Both the position numbers and the translations under genes were made by a program. Shown here piece by piece: positions 8,103-15,601 of a stretch of 18,623 bases of DNA; positions within the stretch are counted from its first letter, which is position 1; each line of letters starts with the position of its first letter. Under the pieces are notes generated by a model, which was not told the origin of the DNA, made no database searches, and worked only from the letters and a program-made list of their open reading frames with translations. The DNA comes from an uncultured Bacilli bacterium (GTDB taxonomy: Bacteria; Bacillota_I; Bacilli_A; RFN20; CAG-449). The DNA lies in the NCBI GenBank assembly GCA_947593895.1, contig CANQDY010000007.1:1-18623 (forward strand). Reading direction: 5' to 3'.

Positions 8103-8121
8103 TTATCAAATTATTTGATAA
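8103..8121. promoter_or_regulatory. Palindromic operator candidate beside the glycosyltransferase promoter
   Basis: TTATCAAA-TTA-TTTGATAA is a perfect 8-base inverted repeat with a 3-base centre, ending one base before the -35 box of the tandem glycosyltransferase promoter. Size and placement suit a dimeric transcription factor. AT-richness makes chance palindromes more likely, and no regulator gene is in the window. Confidence 0.4.
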
Positions 8122-8122
8122 G

Positions 8123-8151
8123 TTGACTAATAAAGGTGAATAGTTTATGAT
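8123..8151 (+). promoter_or_regulatory. Promoter of the tandem GT2-GT4 genes
   Basis: TTGACT (8123-8128), a 17-base spacer and TATGAT (8146-8151) each match consensus at five of six positions. Transcription should start close to 8158, immediately at the first in-frame ATG (8157) of the downstream gene. Confidence 0.75.
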
Positions 8152-8177
8152 TATCTATGAAAAAAAGTGGTGAATTT

Positions 8178-10499
8178 ATGAATGAAAAATATAAAATATC
8201 AATATTAGTTCCTGTCTATAATACAGCATTTTTCTTAAGAAATTGCTTAGATTCTTTGATAAATCAAAGTTTTAAAGATATTGAGATTATTTGCGTTAAC
8301 GATGGTAGTAGCGATTCATCACCAGATATCTTAAATGAATATTCAAAAAAAGATTCACGTATTAAAATTATTTCTCTTGAAAAAAATGAAGGCCTTGCTC
8401 GTGCAAGATACCATGGAATAATTAACGCTAAAGGAAAATATATTATGTTTGTAGATAGTGACGACTATCTAGAATTAAACGCATGTGAAAAGGCTTATCA
8501 ATATATTGAAAAATACCAAGTTGACATTCTTCATTTTTCCACAAATATCATTCCTTTTGGTCTAGTGGATATGAAAGATCTTAATGATAAAAGATCTTTT
8601 GTTGATGCTTATGTAAAAAAATTATCCGGAGATAAAATTTTTAGCGAATGCTATCTTAATCACAAGTTTGGGTGGAACTTATGGAACAAAATCTATAAAT
8701 CAGAAGTTGTTAAAGCTGTAACCCCATATATTCCAAATAAAAATTGTATTATCTCTGAGGACATGTTTATTTTCTCGATGATTATTCACTTTTCAAAAAC
8801 ATATTATGGTGTCAGAGATCGTCTTTATAATTATCGATTTGGTTCTGGTGTTTCAACTATTGATTTTTCAATAAAACAATTTGATTCTTATGCAAAAAAT
8901 CATGTTGCAATTTCCAACATGTATGAATTCCACAAGAAACTTGACATCTATTCTGGAGATAGAAAAAAATTTATTGAAGATTTTTCACAAGAATTTAGAA
9001 ATGTCATTCTTTGGCATTTTATGTATTCTGTAAATGAGAAAGATGCACCATATTGCTTTGATATAATAACCTCATTATTTACAATTGAAGAAATAATTGA
9101 TCGCTTATTATTATTCGATGATATTTATTCTTGTGCAAAAAGAATCGCTGGAACAAAATTTTTAATTAATAAAGGAAGAAAAATTAAAAATATTGCTATT
9201 TTCTACTATAAATATAGTGGTGGTGGCGTTGAAAGAGTTATTTCAAAATTAATTCCAATGTTTGAATCCATGGGATATAATTTGACATTGATTATTGAAA
9301 AAGATGATGAAAAATCTTTCCCTCTTCCTTCAAGTTGTAAAAAAGAAATTATTTCATCATCCATTAATGTTGATAAAAATGGATACATGAAACATGCAAA
9401 AGAATTAAAGAATGTTATAATTAAAAATAATATCGATTTAGTTTTATACCAAGCATCTAATTCACCATTTATGCTATACGATATTTTAATCACAAAATCT
9501 TTAGGTGTTTATTTTGTCGCTACAACTCACGACTTTATCACCTCTCCACTTTTATATCGGGGAAATCATTTTAGTTGGAAACCTCAAGTACTAAAATTAA
9601 CAGATTTAGTTCAAACAATTACTCAAGTAGAAAAAGATGTGTATGCACAATCAGGAATTAATACTTGCTATATTCCAAATCCATTAACATTTGATATTCC
9701 AGATAAATTAAATAAAAAGAATAATTCAAAGAATTTGCTTTGGGTTGGAAGAATTGATCCCTTACAAAAAAATCCTGCCGACATAATATATATATTATTA
9801 GAGATTAAGCGTTTTATACCTGATATTAAACTTACTATATTAGGTGCAACCAATAATAAAAAAGATGAGAAAAATTTTAAAAACTTTATTCGTAATCAAA
9901 ACTTAGATAAAAATATTACTTGGATTCAAAATTCAAATAACATGGAAGAGTATTACAAGAAAGCAGACTTATTAGTTATGACATCATCATATGAAGTATA
10001 CCCTATGGTTTTAGGAGAAGCAATGAGTTATGGCTTACCAATAATTACTTATGAAATGCCCTATGTAGAATTATTAAAAAACAATAAGGCAGTAGTAAAT
10101 GTTCAACCAAATAATATTTTATTAACCGCAAAAGCAATCATGGATTTAATCACAAATGATTCTAAATTAGAACAACTACGCCATTATTCATATGAATATA
10201 TTAAAGACAATGCCAAAACTGACCTACTTTCTATTTGGAAAGAGGAAATTACTAAATTAGAAAATAACGAAAACCATATAATGTATAATGAGAATCTTAA
10301 AATTTTCTTCGATGTAATGTATGAACATTATATTCACCCTAAAGGAAATTACTTGTTTTATAGAAAAAGTATGATTATTCCAAATCTATTTAGATATTTC
10401 AAAAAATTTGGAATAAAGGCAACAATTAAAAAAATTCGCATCTATATAAAAAAATATGGAATACAAGCTGCGATAAAAAAGGGAAGAATTAGGATATAA
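8178..10499 (+). CDS. Bifunctional glycosyltransferase, GT2-GT4 fusion (first copy)
   Basis: The 773-residue product fuses two transferases. The N-terminal GT-A/GT2 domain starts KISILVPVYNT and has the nucleotide-binding VNDGSSDSS (Asp42) and the metal-binding DSDDYLE (Asp93-Asp95). The C-terminal GT-B/GT4 domain starts at about residue 338 (FYYKYSGGGVERVISKL) and has NLLWVGRIDPLQKNP and the E-x7-E motif YEVYPMVLGEA (Glu606, Glu614). It probably adds two sugars in succession to a lipid-linked glycan. The basic tail (about 740-773) contains a 16-residue repeat, FGIKATIKKIRIYIKK then YGIQAAIKKGRIRI, that may bind membrane. The ATG at 8178 is chosen for its GGTGA site. An in-frame ATG at 8157 would coincide with the transcription start, so leaderless initiation there, with seven extra residues, is an alternative. 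A homologous gene follows 10 bases later. Confidence 0.87.
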   Translation: MNEKYKISILVPVYNTAFFLRNCLDSLINQSFKDIEIICVNDGSSDSSPDILNEYSKKDSRIKIISLEKNEGLARARYHGIINAKGKYIMFVDSDDYLELNACEKAYQYIEKYQVDILHFSTNIIPFGLVDMKDLNDKRSFVDAYVKKLSGDKIFSECYLNHKFGWNLWNKIYKSEVVKAVTPYIPNKNCIISEDMFIFSMIIHFSKTYYGVRDRLYNYRFGSGVSTIDFSIKQFDSYAKNHVAISNMYEFHKKLDIYSGDRKKFIEDFSQEFRNVILWHFMYSVNEKDAPYCFDIITSLFTIEEIIDRLLLFDDIYSCAKRIAGTKFLINKGRKIKNIAIFYYKYSGGGVERVISKLIPMFESMGYNLTLIIEKDDEKSFPLPSSCKKEIISSSINVDKNGYMKHAKELKNVIIKNNIDLVLYQASNSPFMLYDILITKSLGVYFVATTHDFITSPLLYRGNHFSWKPQVLKLTDLVQTITQVEKDVYAQSGINTCYIPNPLTFDIPDKLNKKNNSKNLLWVGRIDPLQKNPADIIYILLEIKRFIPDIKLTILGATNNKKDEKNFKNFIRNQNLDKNITWIQNSNNMEEYYKKADLLVMTSSYEVYPMVLGEAMSYGLPIITYEMPYVELLKNNKAVVNVQPNNILLTAKAIMDLITNDSKLEQLRHYSYEYIKDNAKTDLLSIWKEEITKLENNENHIMYNENLKIFFDVMYEHYIHPKGNYLFYRKSMIIPNLFRYFKKFGIKATIKKIRIYIKKYGIQAAIKKGRIRI

Positions 10500-10509
10500 G
10501 GAGTTTTTT

Positions 10510-12924
10510 ATGGAAGTAAATAAGTATAAAATTTCAATACTTATCCCTGTTTATCAAACAGAAAAGTATTTACAAAAATGCCTGGATAGCGTTCTAAATC
10601 AATCATTAAAAGAAATTGAAATTATATGCGTAAATGATGGAAGTACCGATAATAGTTTATCTATTTTAAAATCCTATCAAGAAAAAAATAATAATGTAAT
10701 AATTATAAATTTACCACAAAATGAAGGTTTGGCTCGTGCCAGATATCACGGAATTAAAAATTCTCATGGTAAATATATAATGTTTTTAGATAGCGACGAC
10801 TATCTGGAACCTGATGCTTGTGAAATAGCTTATCATGTTATTGATAAATATGATGTGGATATAGTCAATTTCGGTGCAAATGTCATTCCAAATGGTCTTA
10901 TAGATAAAGTAGTTTTAAAAACTGCGAAAGAGCATTTCTCATCTAAAACATTAAACTTAAAAAATACTGAAATTTTAGGTGATTGTTTTAAAAAAAGAAA
11001 ATATAACTGGAATTTATGGACTAAAATATATAAATCTGAATTAGTAAAGAAAGTTATTGACTATATTCCAAATGAAAAATGCATTATGTCTGAAGACATG
11101 ATGATTTATTTTTTTATTTCTTTTTATGCAAACAGTTTTAAATCAATTACAAATAATCTGATTAATTATAACTTTGGAAATGGTATTTCAACTTCAGGAA
11201 TGTCCCTAGATTCTTATGTTTCTCTATTAAAACAAAGCGTGGCTTTAAAAGGAATTAAGAATTTTATTTTATTAAATCATGTTGATTATACGCCTTGGAT
11301 ACCATCAATTTATGATGATTTAGAAAAAAATATTTTATTAGATTTAGTAGTTAAGTTTATTTTCGATGTTAGTGAAAAAGATGGTGGTAAGGCCTTTGAT
11401 GAATTTTTAAAATATTACACTGTTCTTGATTTTATAAAATGCCTCAGTAAAATTGGAAACTATAGTTCTTATCAACTTGTCTCCAAAATATATAAATCAG
11501 ACTTTGTTAAACCACGCATAAAAAAAGAAATTAAAACCATTGGTATTTTCTATTATCGTTATTCCAATGGCGGTATTGAACGGGTTATCAGTCGACTAAT
11601 TCCCATTTTATTAAAATTTGGATATAAAGTTGTATTTTTTACTGAAAAAATATCAAAGAAGTTAGATTATAAATTGCCTAAATCTGTAAATGTGGAAATA
11701 TTACCTCCTTCAGATTATGTTCATCAAGATAAATATGAGTTGCATGCTGAGGAATTCATGCTTAGATTAGCTAGAAATAAAATTGATTTAATGCTCTATC
11801 AAGCCTCTGTTGCCTTATATCTTGCTCAAGAAATGCTAATATGTAAAAGTATGGATATTCCATTTGTAGTCACTACACATGATTGGTATAGCTCCACTCT
11901 TTTAGCAAAAGATCCATATATGGCTCAAAAAAGAATGATATATTCAATGTGTGATGCAGTACAAACTATCACCACAGCAGAAGAATATACTTATAATCAA
12001 TTAGGTATTAAATCAAAATACATTCCAAATCCATTAACCTTTAATTTAAAAAATGCCAAGATATCAAGTCTTGACAATCATAATATTTTATGGGTTGGTA
12101 GATTAGATTATCGACAAAAATGCCCAGATCAAGCAATTGAAGCAATGAAATATGTCTCAAAATGTGTTCCTGATGCAACTCTTCACATCGTTGGAACTGG
12201 TGAAAAACAAAGTGATATTACATATTTAAGAAAACTAATAAAGCGTTATAATTTACAGAAAAATATTGTTTTCCATGGCTACACCAAAGAAGTTGAAAAA
12301 TACTATTCATCTTGTTCAATGTTACTTATGACCTCATCTTATGAAGTATATCCAATGGTACTTGGTGAAGCGATGAGTTATGGTTTACCGATTGTTTTAT
12401 ATGATTTACCGTATGTCGAATTATTAAAAGACACTAATTGTTATCTTTCTTCACCACAACTCAATCCAAAATTGTTAGCTAATAATATCGTTAAATTACT
12501 AATGGATGATGAACTAAGAAAAACACTGGGAAAAGAGGCTAGAAAGAAAATTGAAAGTACAACCAAACTTGATATTTCAAAAATGTGGAAAGATTTTATT
12601 AATCAATTAGAAAATGGAGAATTAACTTGTAATGAAAATAAGTTACTATCTCAAGTAATGGATATTTCATATCAACATATCAATCGATCATTATTCAGAA
12701 ATTATATTGGTGCAGATCACCCTGATAACTACTTCAATATGGCAAACTCTAGATATGTTTTAATTGACACTGAATATATTGATAAAGATACAATTTACGG
12801 ACTTCTATTAAAAGATAAAAGCAAAGTCTATAAAGCTTTCTACTTTCTAATTAATAACCCAATTCTTTTTTTTAAAAAACTTAAAGATAAAATATTTAAT
12901 AAATCAAAAAGCAAAAAAAAATAA
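10510..12924 (+). CDS. Bifunctional glycosyltransferase, GT2-GT4 fusion (second copy)
   Basis: The 804-residue product has the same architecture as the preceding gene. The GT2 domain has KISILIPVYQTEKYLQKCL, VNDGSTDNS (Asp43) and DSDDYLE (from Asp94). The GT4 domain begins near residue 340 (IGIFYYRYSNGGIERVI) and has ILWVGRLDYRQKCPDQ and YEVYPMVLGEAMSYG (Glu612, Glu620). Shared stretches such as EGLARARYHGI and IPNPLTF show that the two genes arose by duplication, but they have diverged widely, especially between the domains and at the C-termini. This copy ends in a lysine-rich tail (FFKKLKDKIFNKSKSKKK) that could contact membrane lipids. AAGGAG overlaps the stop of the first copy and serves the ATG at 10510, so the two form an operon. 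Likely role: later sugar additions to the same glycan. Confidence 0.88.
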   Translation: MEVNKYKISILIPVYQTEKYLQKCLDSVLNQSLKEIEIICVNDGSTDNSLSILKSYQEKNNNVIIINLPQNEGLARARYHGIKNSHGKYIMFLDSDDYLEPDACEIAYHVIDKYDVDIVNFGANVIPNGLIDKVVLKTAKEHFSSKTLNLKNTEILGDCFKKRKYNWNLWTKIYKSELVKKVIDYIPNEKCIMSEDMMIYFFISFYANSFKSITNNLINYNFGNGISTSGMSLDSYVSLLKQSVALKGIKNFILLNHVDYTPWIPSIYDDLEKNILLDLVVKFIFDVSEKDGGKAFDEFLKYYTVLDFIKCLSKIGNYSSYQLVSKIYKSDFVKPRIKKEIKTIGIFYYRYSNGGIERVISRLIPILLKFGYKVVFFTEKISKKLDYKLPKSVNVEILPPSDYVHQDKYELHAEEFMLRLARNKIDLMLYQASVALYLAQEMLICKSMDIPFVVTTHDWYSSTLLAKDPYMAQKRMIYSMCDAVQTITTAEEYTYNQLGIKSKYIPNPLTFNLKNAKISSLDNHNILWVGRLDYRQKCPDQAIEAMKYVSKCVPDATLHIVGTGEKQSDITYLRKLIKRYNLQKNIVFHGYTKEVEKYYSSCSMLLMTSSYEVYPMVLGEAMSYGLPIVLYDLPYVELLKDTNCYLSSPQLNPKLLANNIVKLLMDDELRKTLGKEARKKIESTTKLDISKMWKDFINQLENGELTCNENKLLSQVMDISYQHINRSLFRNYIGADHPDNYFNMANSRYVLIDTEYIDKDTIYGLLLKDKSKVYKAFYFLINNPILFFKKLKDKIFNKSKSKKK

Positions 12925-12954
12925 ATTGATAGCATATTCTAAATTTATATAAAT

Positions 12955-12984
12955 TTGACAAAAATATAAATGAAAATATATAAT
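12955..12984 (+). promoter_or_regulatory. Consensus promoter of the CotH lipoprotein gene
   Basis: A perfect -35 TTGACA (12955-12960) and a perfect -10 TATAAT (12979-12984) are separated by 18 bases. The ATG of the next gene is at 12991, about where RNA synthesis should begin, so the transcript is predicted to be leaderless. Confidence 0.75.
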
Positions 12985-12990
12985 TGAGGC

Positions 12991-14982
12991 ATGAAAAAAA
13001 AGTTATTAATTTTACTTTGTGAATTGTTTGCGTTTATTCCTTTATCTAGTTGCAAAAAAGATAAAGTGTTTTATACTATTACTTTTCCTTCAAACTATAA
13101 GATAATCGGTGAAAATAAAGTAGAACAAAATCAAGAATATAAATTTAAAATTGACTACCCTTTTAATTATCAAAATAATGATTTAAGAGTTTTTGTAAAT
13201 GATGAATTAATTTATAAAAATAATGGATATTATATTGTCGAAAATGTTTCTTCTGATTTATCAATAAAAGTTGAAAAAATAACAAAAGAAATTTATTCAT
13301 TTAATATTCATAAAAATAATGACTTATTTGAATTTTTTTCTTCACAATATATTGATAGTATTAACGCTGGTTCTTCTTATAATTTTGGCATTAAATTTTG
13401 GGGTAATTACGACCTATCTAATGCCAAAATAACTATTGATGATGAGATTATTTATCCAACTAATTTTAATGGTTCTTATAGCGTAGGAACTAACTATTAT
13501 TTTGAACTTAAAAATATCAACAAAGATATAAACATAGATATCATAGATTACGATAAACTAACTTGGTATACCTACGATTTAGGCGACCAAAAGTATTATG
13601 AACATGAAGTATACACAAATATCGATATTGATACATTTAAACCTGGTTATAAGTTTTTAGGATGGTCATTAGAAAAAGATAATAAGGAAAAAATTGTTCA
13701 AATGCCTTATAAAAATAATACCAATAAAAATGAAGTAACTCTTTATCCAATTTATGTTTTAGATTCTAATTCAATTGATATTCCATTGATTAGAATAATT
13801 ACAAATACATCAGATATCACTTTAGATAACTATTCTACTGCTTCTTTTCAATTTATTGATAAGACTAAACAATTTACAAGAGATTGCCAAATAAAAATTC
13901 GTGGTAATTCAACCGCTACTTATGAAAAAAAGCCATATAAATTAAAGTTTAATAAAGGAATTTCCCTATTTGGATCTGAAAAATTTAAAAACTGGATCCT
14001 TTTGGCAGATTATCTTGATCCTTCTCTAATTAGAAACTATACCGCTTTATCTCTTGAAAATAATTCTACTTATCTTTCTTTTAATCACACTAATAAACAT
14101 GTTGAAGTAGAAATTAATGGAGTATATCAAGGTGTATATCTATTAACTGATCAAGTTGAAGCAAAAACAAATGGAAGAGTTAATATCGAAGTAGCAAATC
14201 TTGGCTCCGAACAAGTACCATTTCTATTAGAAAGAGATAAAGATGGCGAAGGAGTTTATGGCGTAAACTATTTTACAATTGGAATAACTAATTATGTTAT
14301 TAAATACCCAGAAAACCCGACTCCAAAACAATTTAATTATATCTACGAATATGTTTCATCTCTTTATGAAAGCATAACCGAAGGTAACTTAAACGAAGTG
14401 AGATCTCATTTAAATCTTAACTCGTTATATGAATATGTTATTATCAATGAATTAATGGTAAATATCGATTCTAACTGGAAAAGTGGCTATTTATATAAAC
14501 CTCTAACAGGAAAATTAGAGTTTGGACCTGTTTGGGATTTTGATTGGTGCTTTTCTAAATGGAGTAGCCAACCATCTGTTGATCAAGAATTCAAATTATT
14601 AGATAAATTCTTTTTGCTAAAACGCGATGAAAAGGACTTTAGTTTTGATTGGATGATATACTTAATCCAGCATCAAGAAATCTACAATGAAATTGTAAAT
14701 GTCTGGAATAATTTTGAAAGAAATTATAGCAAAACTTTAAATGATATCAAAAACTACTATTCATACATTAAAAATGCCGGATTAAGAAATTATAACAAAT
14801 GGTATAAGAATAAATATCAAGAAGGAGGATCTATGAATTACCACCCTATCGATAATTTATTTGTTGACCAATATAATTTCGTAATATCATCATTAGAAAA
14901 ACGATACCAATATTTAGATTCATTATTAATAACTGACAATCATAAAGAGTTTATTAATAAAGAATTTACTCCAAAGAATTAA
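12991..14982 (+). CDS. CotH-kinase-family lipoprotein with InlB/Flg_new-like domain
   Basis: The 663-residue product begins with a lipoprotein signal whose lipobox is LSSC (Cys21), so it should be anchored on the outer membrane face. Residues about 27-186 form two beta-rich segments of unknown type. Residues about 190-257 look like an InlB B-repeat/Flg_new domain (FKPGYKFLGWS … VTLYPIYV). From about residue 264 it is a CotH kinase domain: IKIRGNSTATYEKKPYKLKF, NWILLADYLDPSLIRNYTAL, GVYLLTDQVEAK (381-392), NIDSNWKSGYLYK (491-503) and FGPVWDFDWCF (511-521). CotH of Bacillus spores phosphorylates coat proteins; such domains also occur on many surface and cellulosomal proteins. No spore genes are seen here. 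GAGG sits only one base before the ATG, too close for a normal site, while the promoter is 6 bases away. A bidirectional terminator follows. Confidence 0.87.
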   Translation: MKKKLLILLCELFAFIPLSSCKKDKVFYTITFPSNYKIIGENKVEQNQEYKFKIDYPFNYQNNDLRVFVNDELIYKNNGYYIVENVSSDLSIKVEKITKEIYSFNIHKNNDLFEFFSSQYIDSINAGSSYNFGIKFWGNYDLSNAKITIDDEIIYPTNFNGSYSVGTNYYFELKNINKDINIDIIDYDKLTWYTYDLGDQKYYEHEVYTNIDIDTFKPGYKFLGWSLEKDNKEKIVQMPYKNNTNKNEVTLYPIYVLDSNSIDIPLIRIITNTSDITLDNYSTASFQFIDKTKQFTRDCQIKIRGNSTATYEKKPYKLKFNKGISLFGSEKFKNWILLADYLDPSLIRNYTALSLENNSTYLSFNHTNKHVEVEINGVYQGVYLLTDQVEAKTNGRVNIEVANLGSEQVPFLLERDKDGEGVYGVNYFTIGITNYVIKYPENPTPKQFNYIYEYVSSLYESITEGNLNEVRSHLNLNSLYEYVIINELMVNIDSNWKSGYLYKPLTGKLEFGPVWDFDWCFSKWSSQPSVDQEFKLLDKFFLLKRDEKDFSFDWMIYLIQHQEIYNEIVNVWNNFERNYSKTLNDIKNYYSYIKNAGLRNYNKWYKNKYQEGGSMNYHPIDNLFVDQYNFVISSLEKRYQYLDSLLITDNHKEFINKEFTPKN

Positions 14983-14997
14983 ATAAATATTCAACAA

Positions 14998-15031
14998 AAA
15001 AGAACCACTTTCATACGAAAGTAGTTCTTTT
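14998..15031. terminator. Bidirectional rho-independent terminator
   Basis: A 15-pair stem with one mismatch (AAAGAACCACTTTC paired with GAAAGTAGTTCTTT) encloses the tetraloop ATAC (15013-15016). The odd pair is C-A on the plus strand but a tolerated G-U in minus-strand RNA. T-runs follow on both sides. It lies between the convergent CotH lipoprotein gene and the minus-strand lipoprotein gene and should end both transcripts. Confidence 0.88.
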
Positions 15032-15049
15032 ACTTTTTAGTTTTGCTTA

Positions 15050-15601
15050 TTAATATGAATAAGTACAAACTATTTCAATATCATTTCCATTTGTGGAAAC
15101 ATAATTAAGTTCAACTGATTCAACTTTGATATCAGTTAATGAAGAAACTGTAAATTCAATTTTAACATCACCATCAATAATATCTGAACTGATGCCAAAT
15201 ACTTTTAAAACTAAATCATTTGCAACAAGGCCATTTAAAGTAGTTCCCTTTAAATCTAAATAAGAAAACATATTTTCTTTCAATGATAATTTAGTTTTTT
15301 TGCCATCAAAATCAACTGTGTTAGTCGTTTCAGTCCAAGGTGTTTCTGCAGTTAAATCATTTGCAACTTTTGAAGTAGTCGTTTTCTTATTAGTTTCAAA
15401 GTTAATTACTACATTTTCAGTTGCTACAACCATATTCTTATTTGAAATGGTAATATCTTGTTCTAGGGTTTTTGCAACTATTGCTGCTTTATTAAATGCA
15501 TTTAAAATCTTTTTGTTATCATTATCTGAGCCACAAGAAGCTAGTGTTAAGCTAAATACAGAGGCAACGCTTAATGTGATTAAACCTAATTTATTTTTCA
15601 T
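15050..15601 (-). CDS. Small secreted lipoprotein, unknown function
   Basis: The 183-residue product has a clear lipoprotein signal, a basic start (MKNKLG), a hydrophobic core and the lipobox LASC with Cys23, then GSDNDNKK. The mature part is rich in Thr, Asn and Val in alternating patterns (for example TTNTVDFDGKKTKLSL and DGDVKIEFTVSSL), suggesting an all-beta fold, possibly LppX/LolA-like; that is a guess. The frame is open 24 codons upstream, but the ATG at 15601-15599 gives the signal peptide and has GGAGG at about 15610-15614. Its A is the last base of the upstream gene's TAA (TAATG), so the two genes are translationally coupled and the protein may assist the large surface protein. A bidirectional terminator follows. 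Confidence 0.75.
   Translation of the reverse strand: MKNKLGLITLSVASVFSLTLASCGSDNDNKKILNAFNKAAIVAKTLEQDITISNKNMVVATENVVINFETNKKTTTSKVANDLTAETPWTETTNTVDFDGKKTKLSLKENMFSYLDLKGTTLNGLVANDLVLKVFGISSDIIDGDVKIEFTVSSLTDIKVESVELNYVSTNGNDIEIVCTYSY

Noticed and set aside
9206..9493. 95-residue minus-strand frame inside the first fusion glycosyltransferase
   Set aside because: It lies fully inside a conserved GT4 domain region and has no ribosome binding site or family resemblance.
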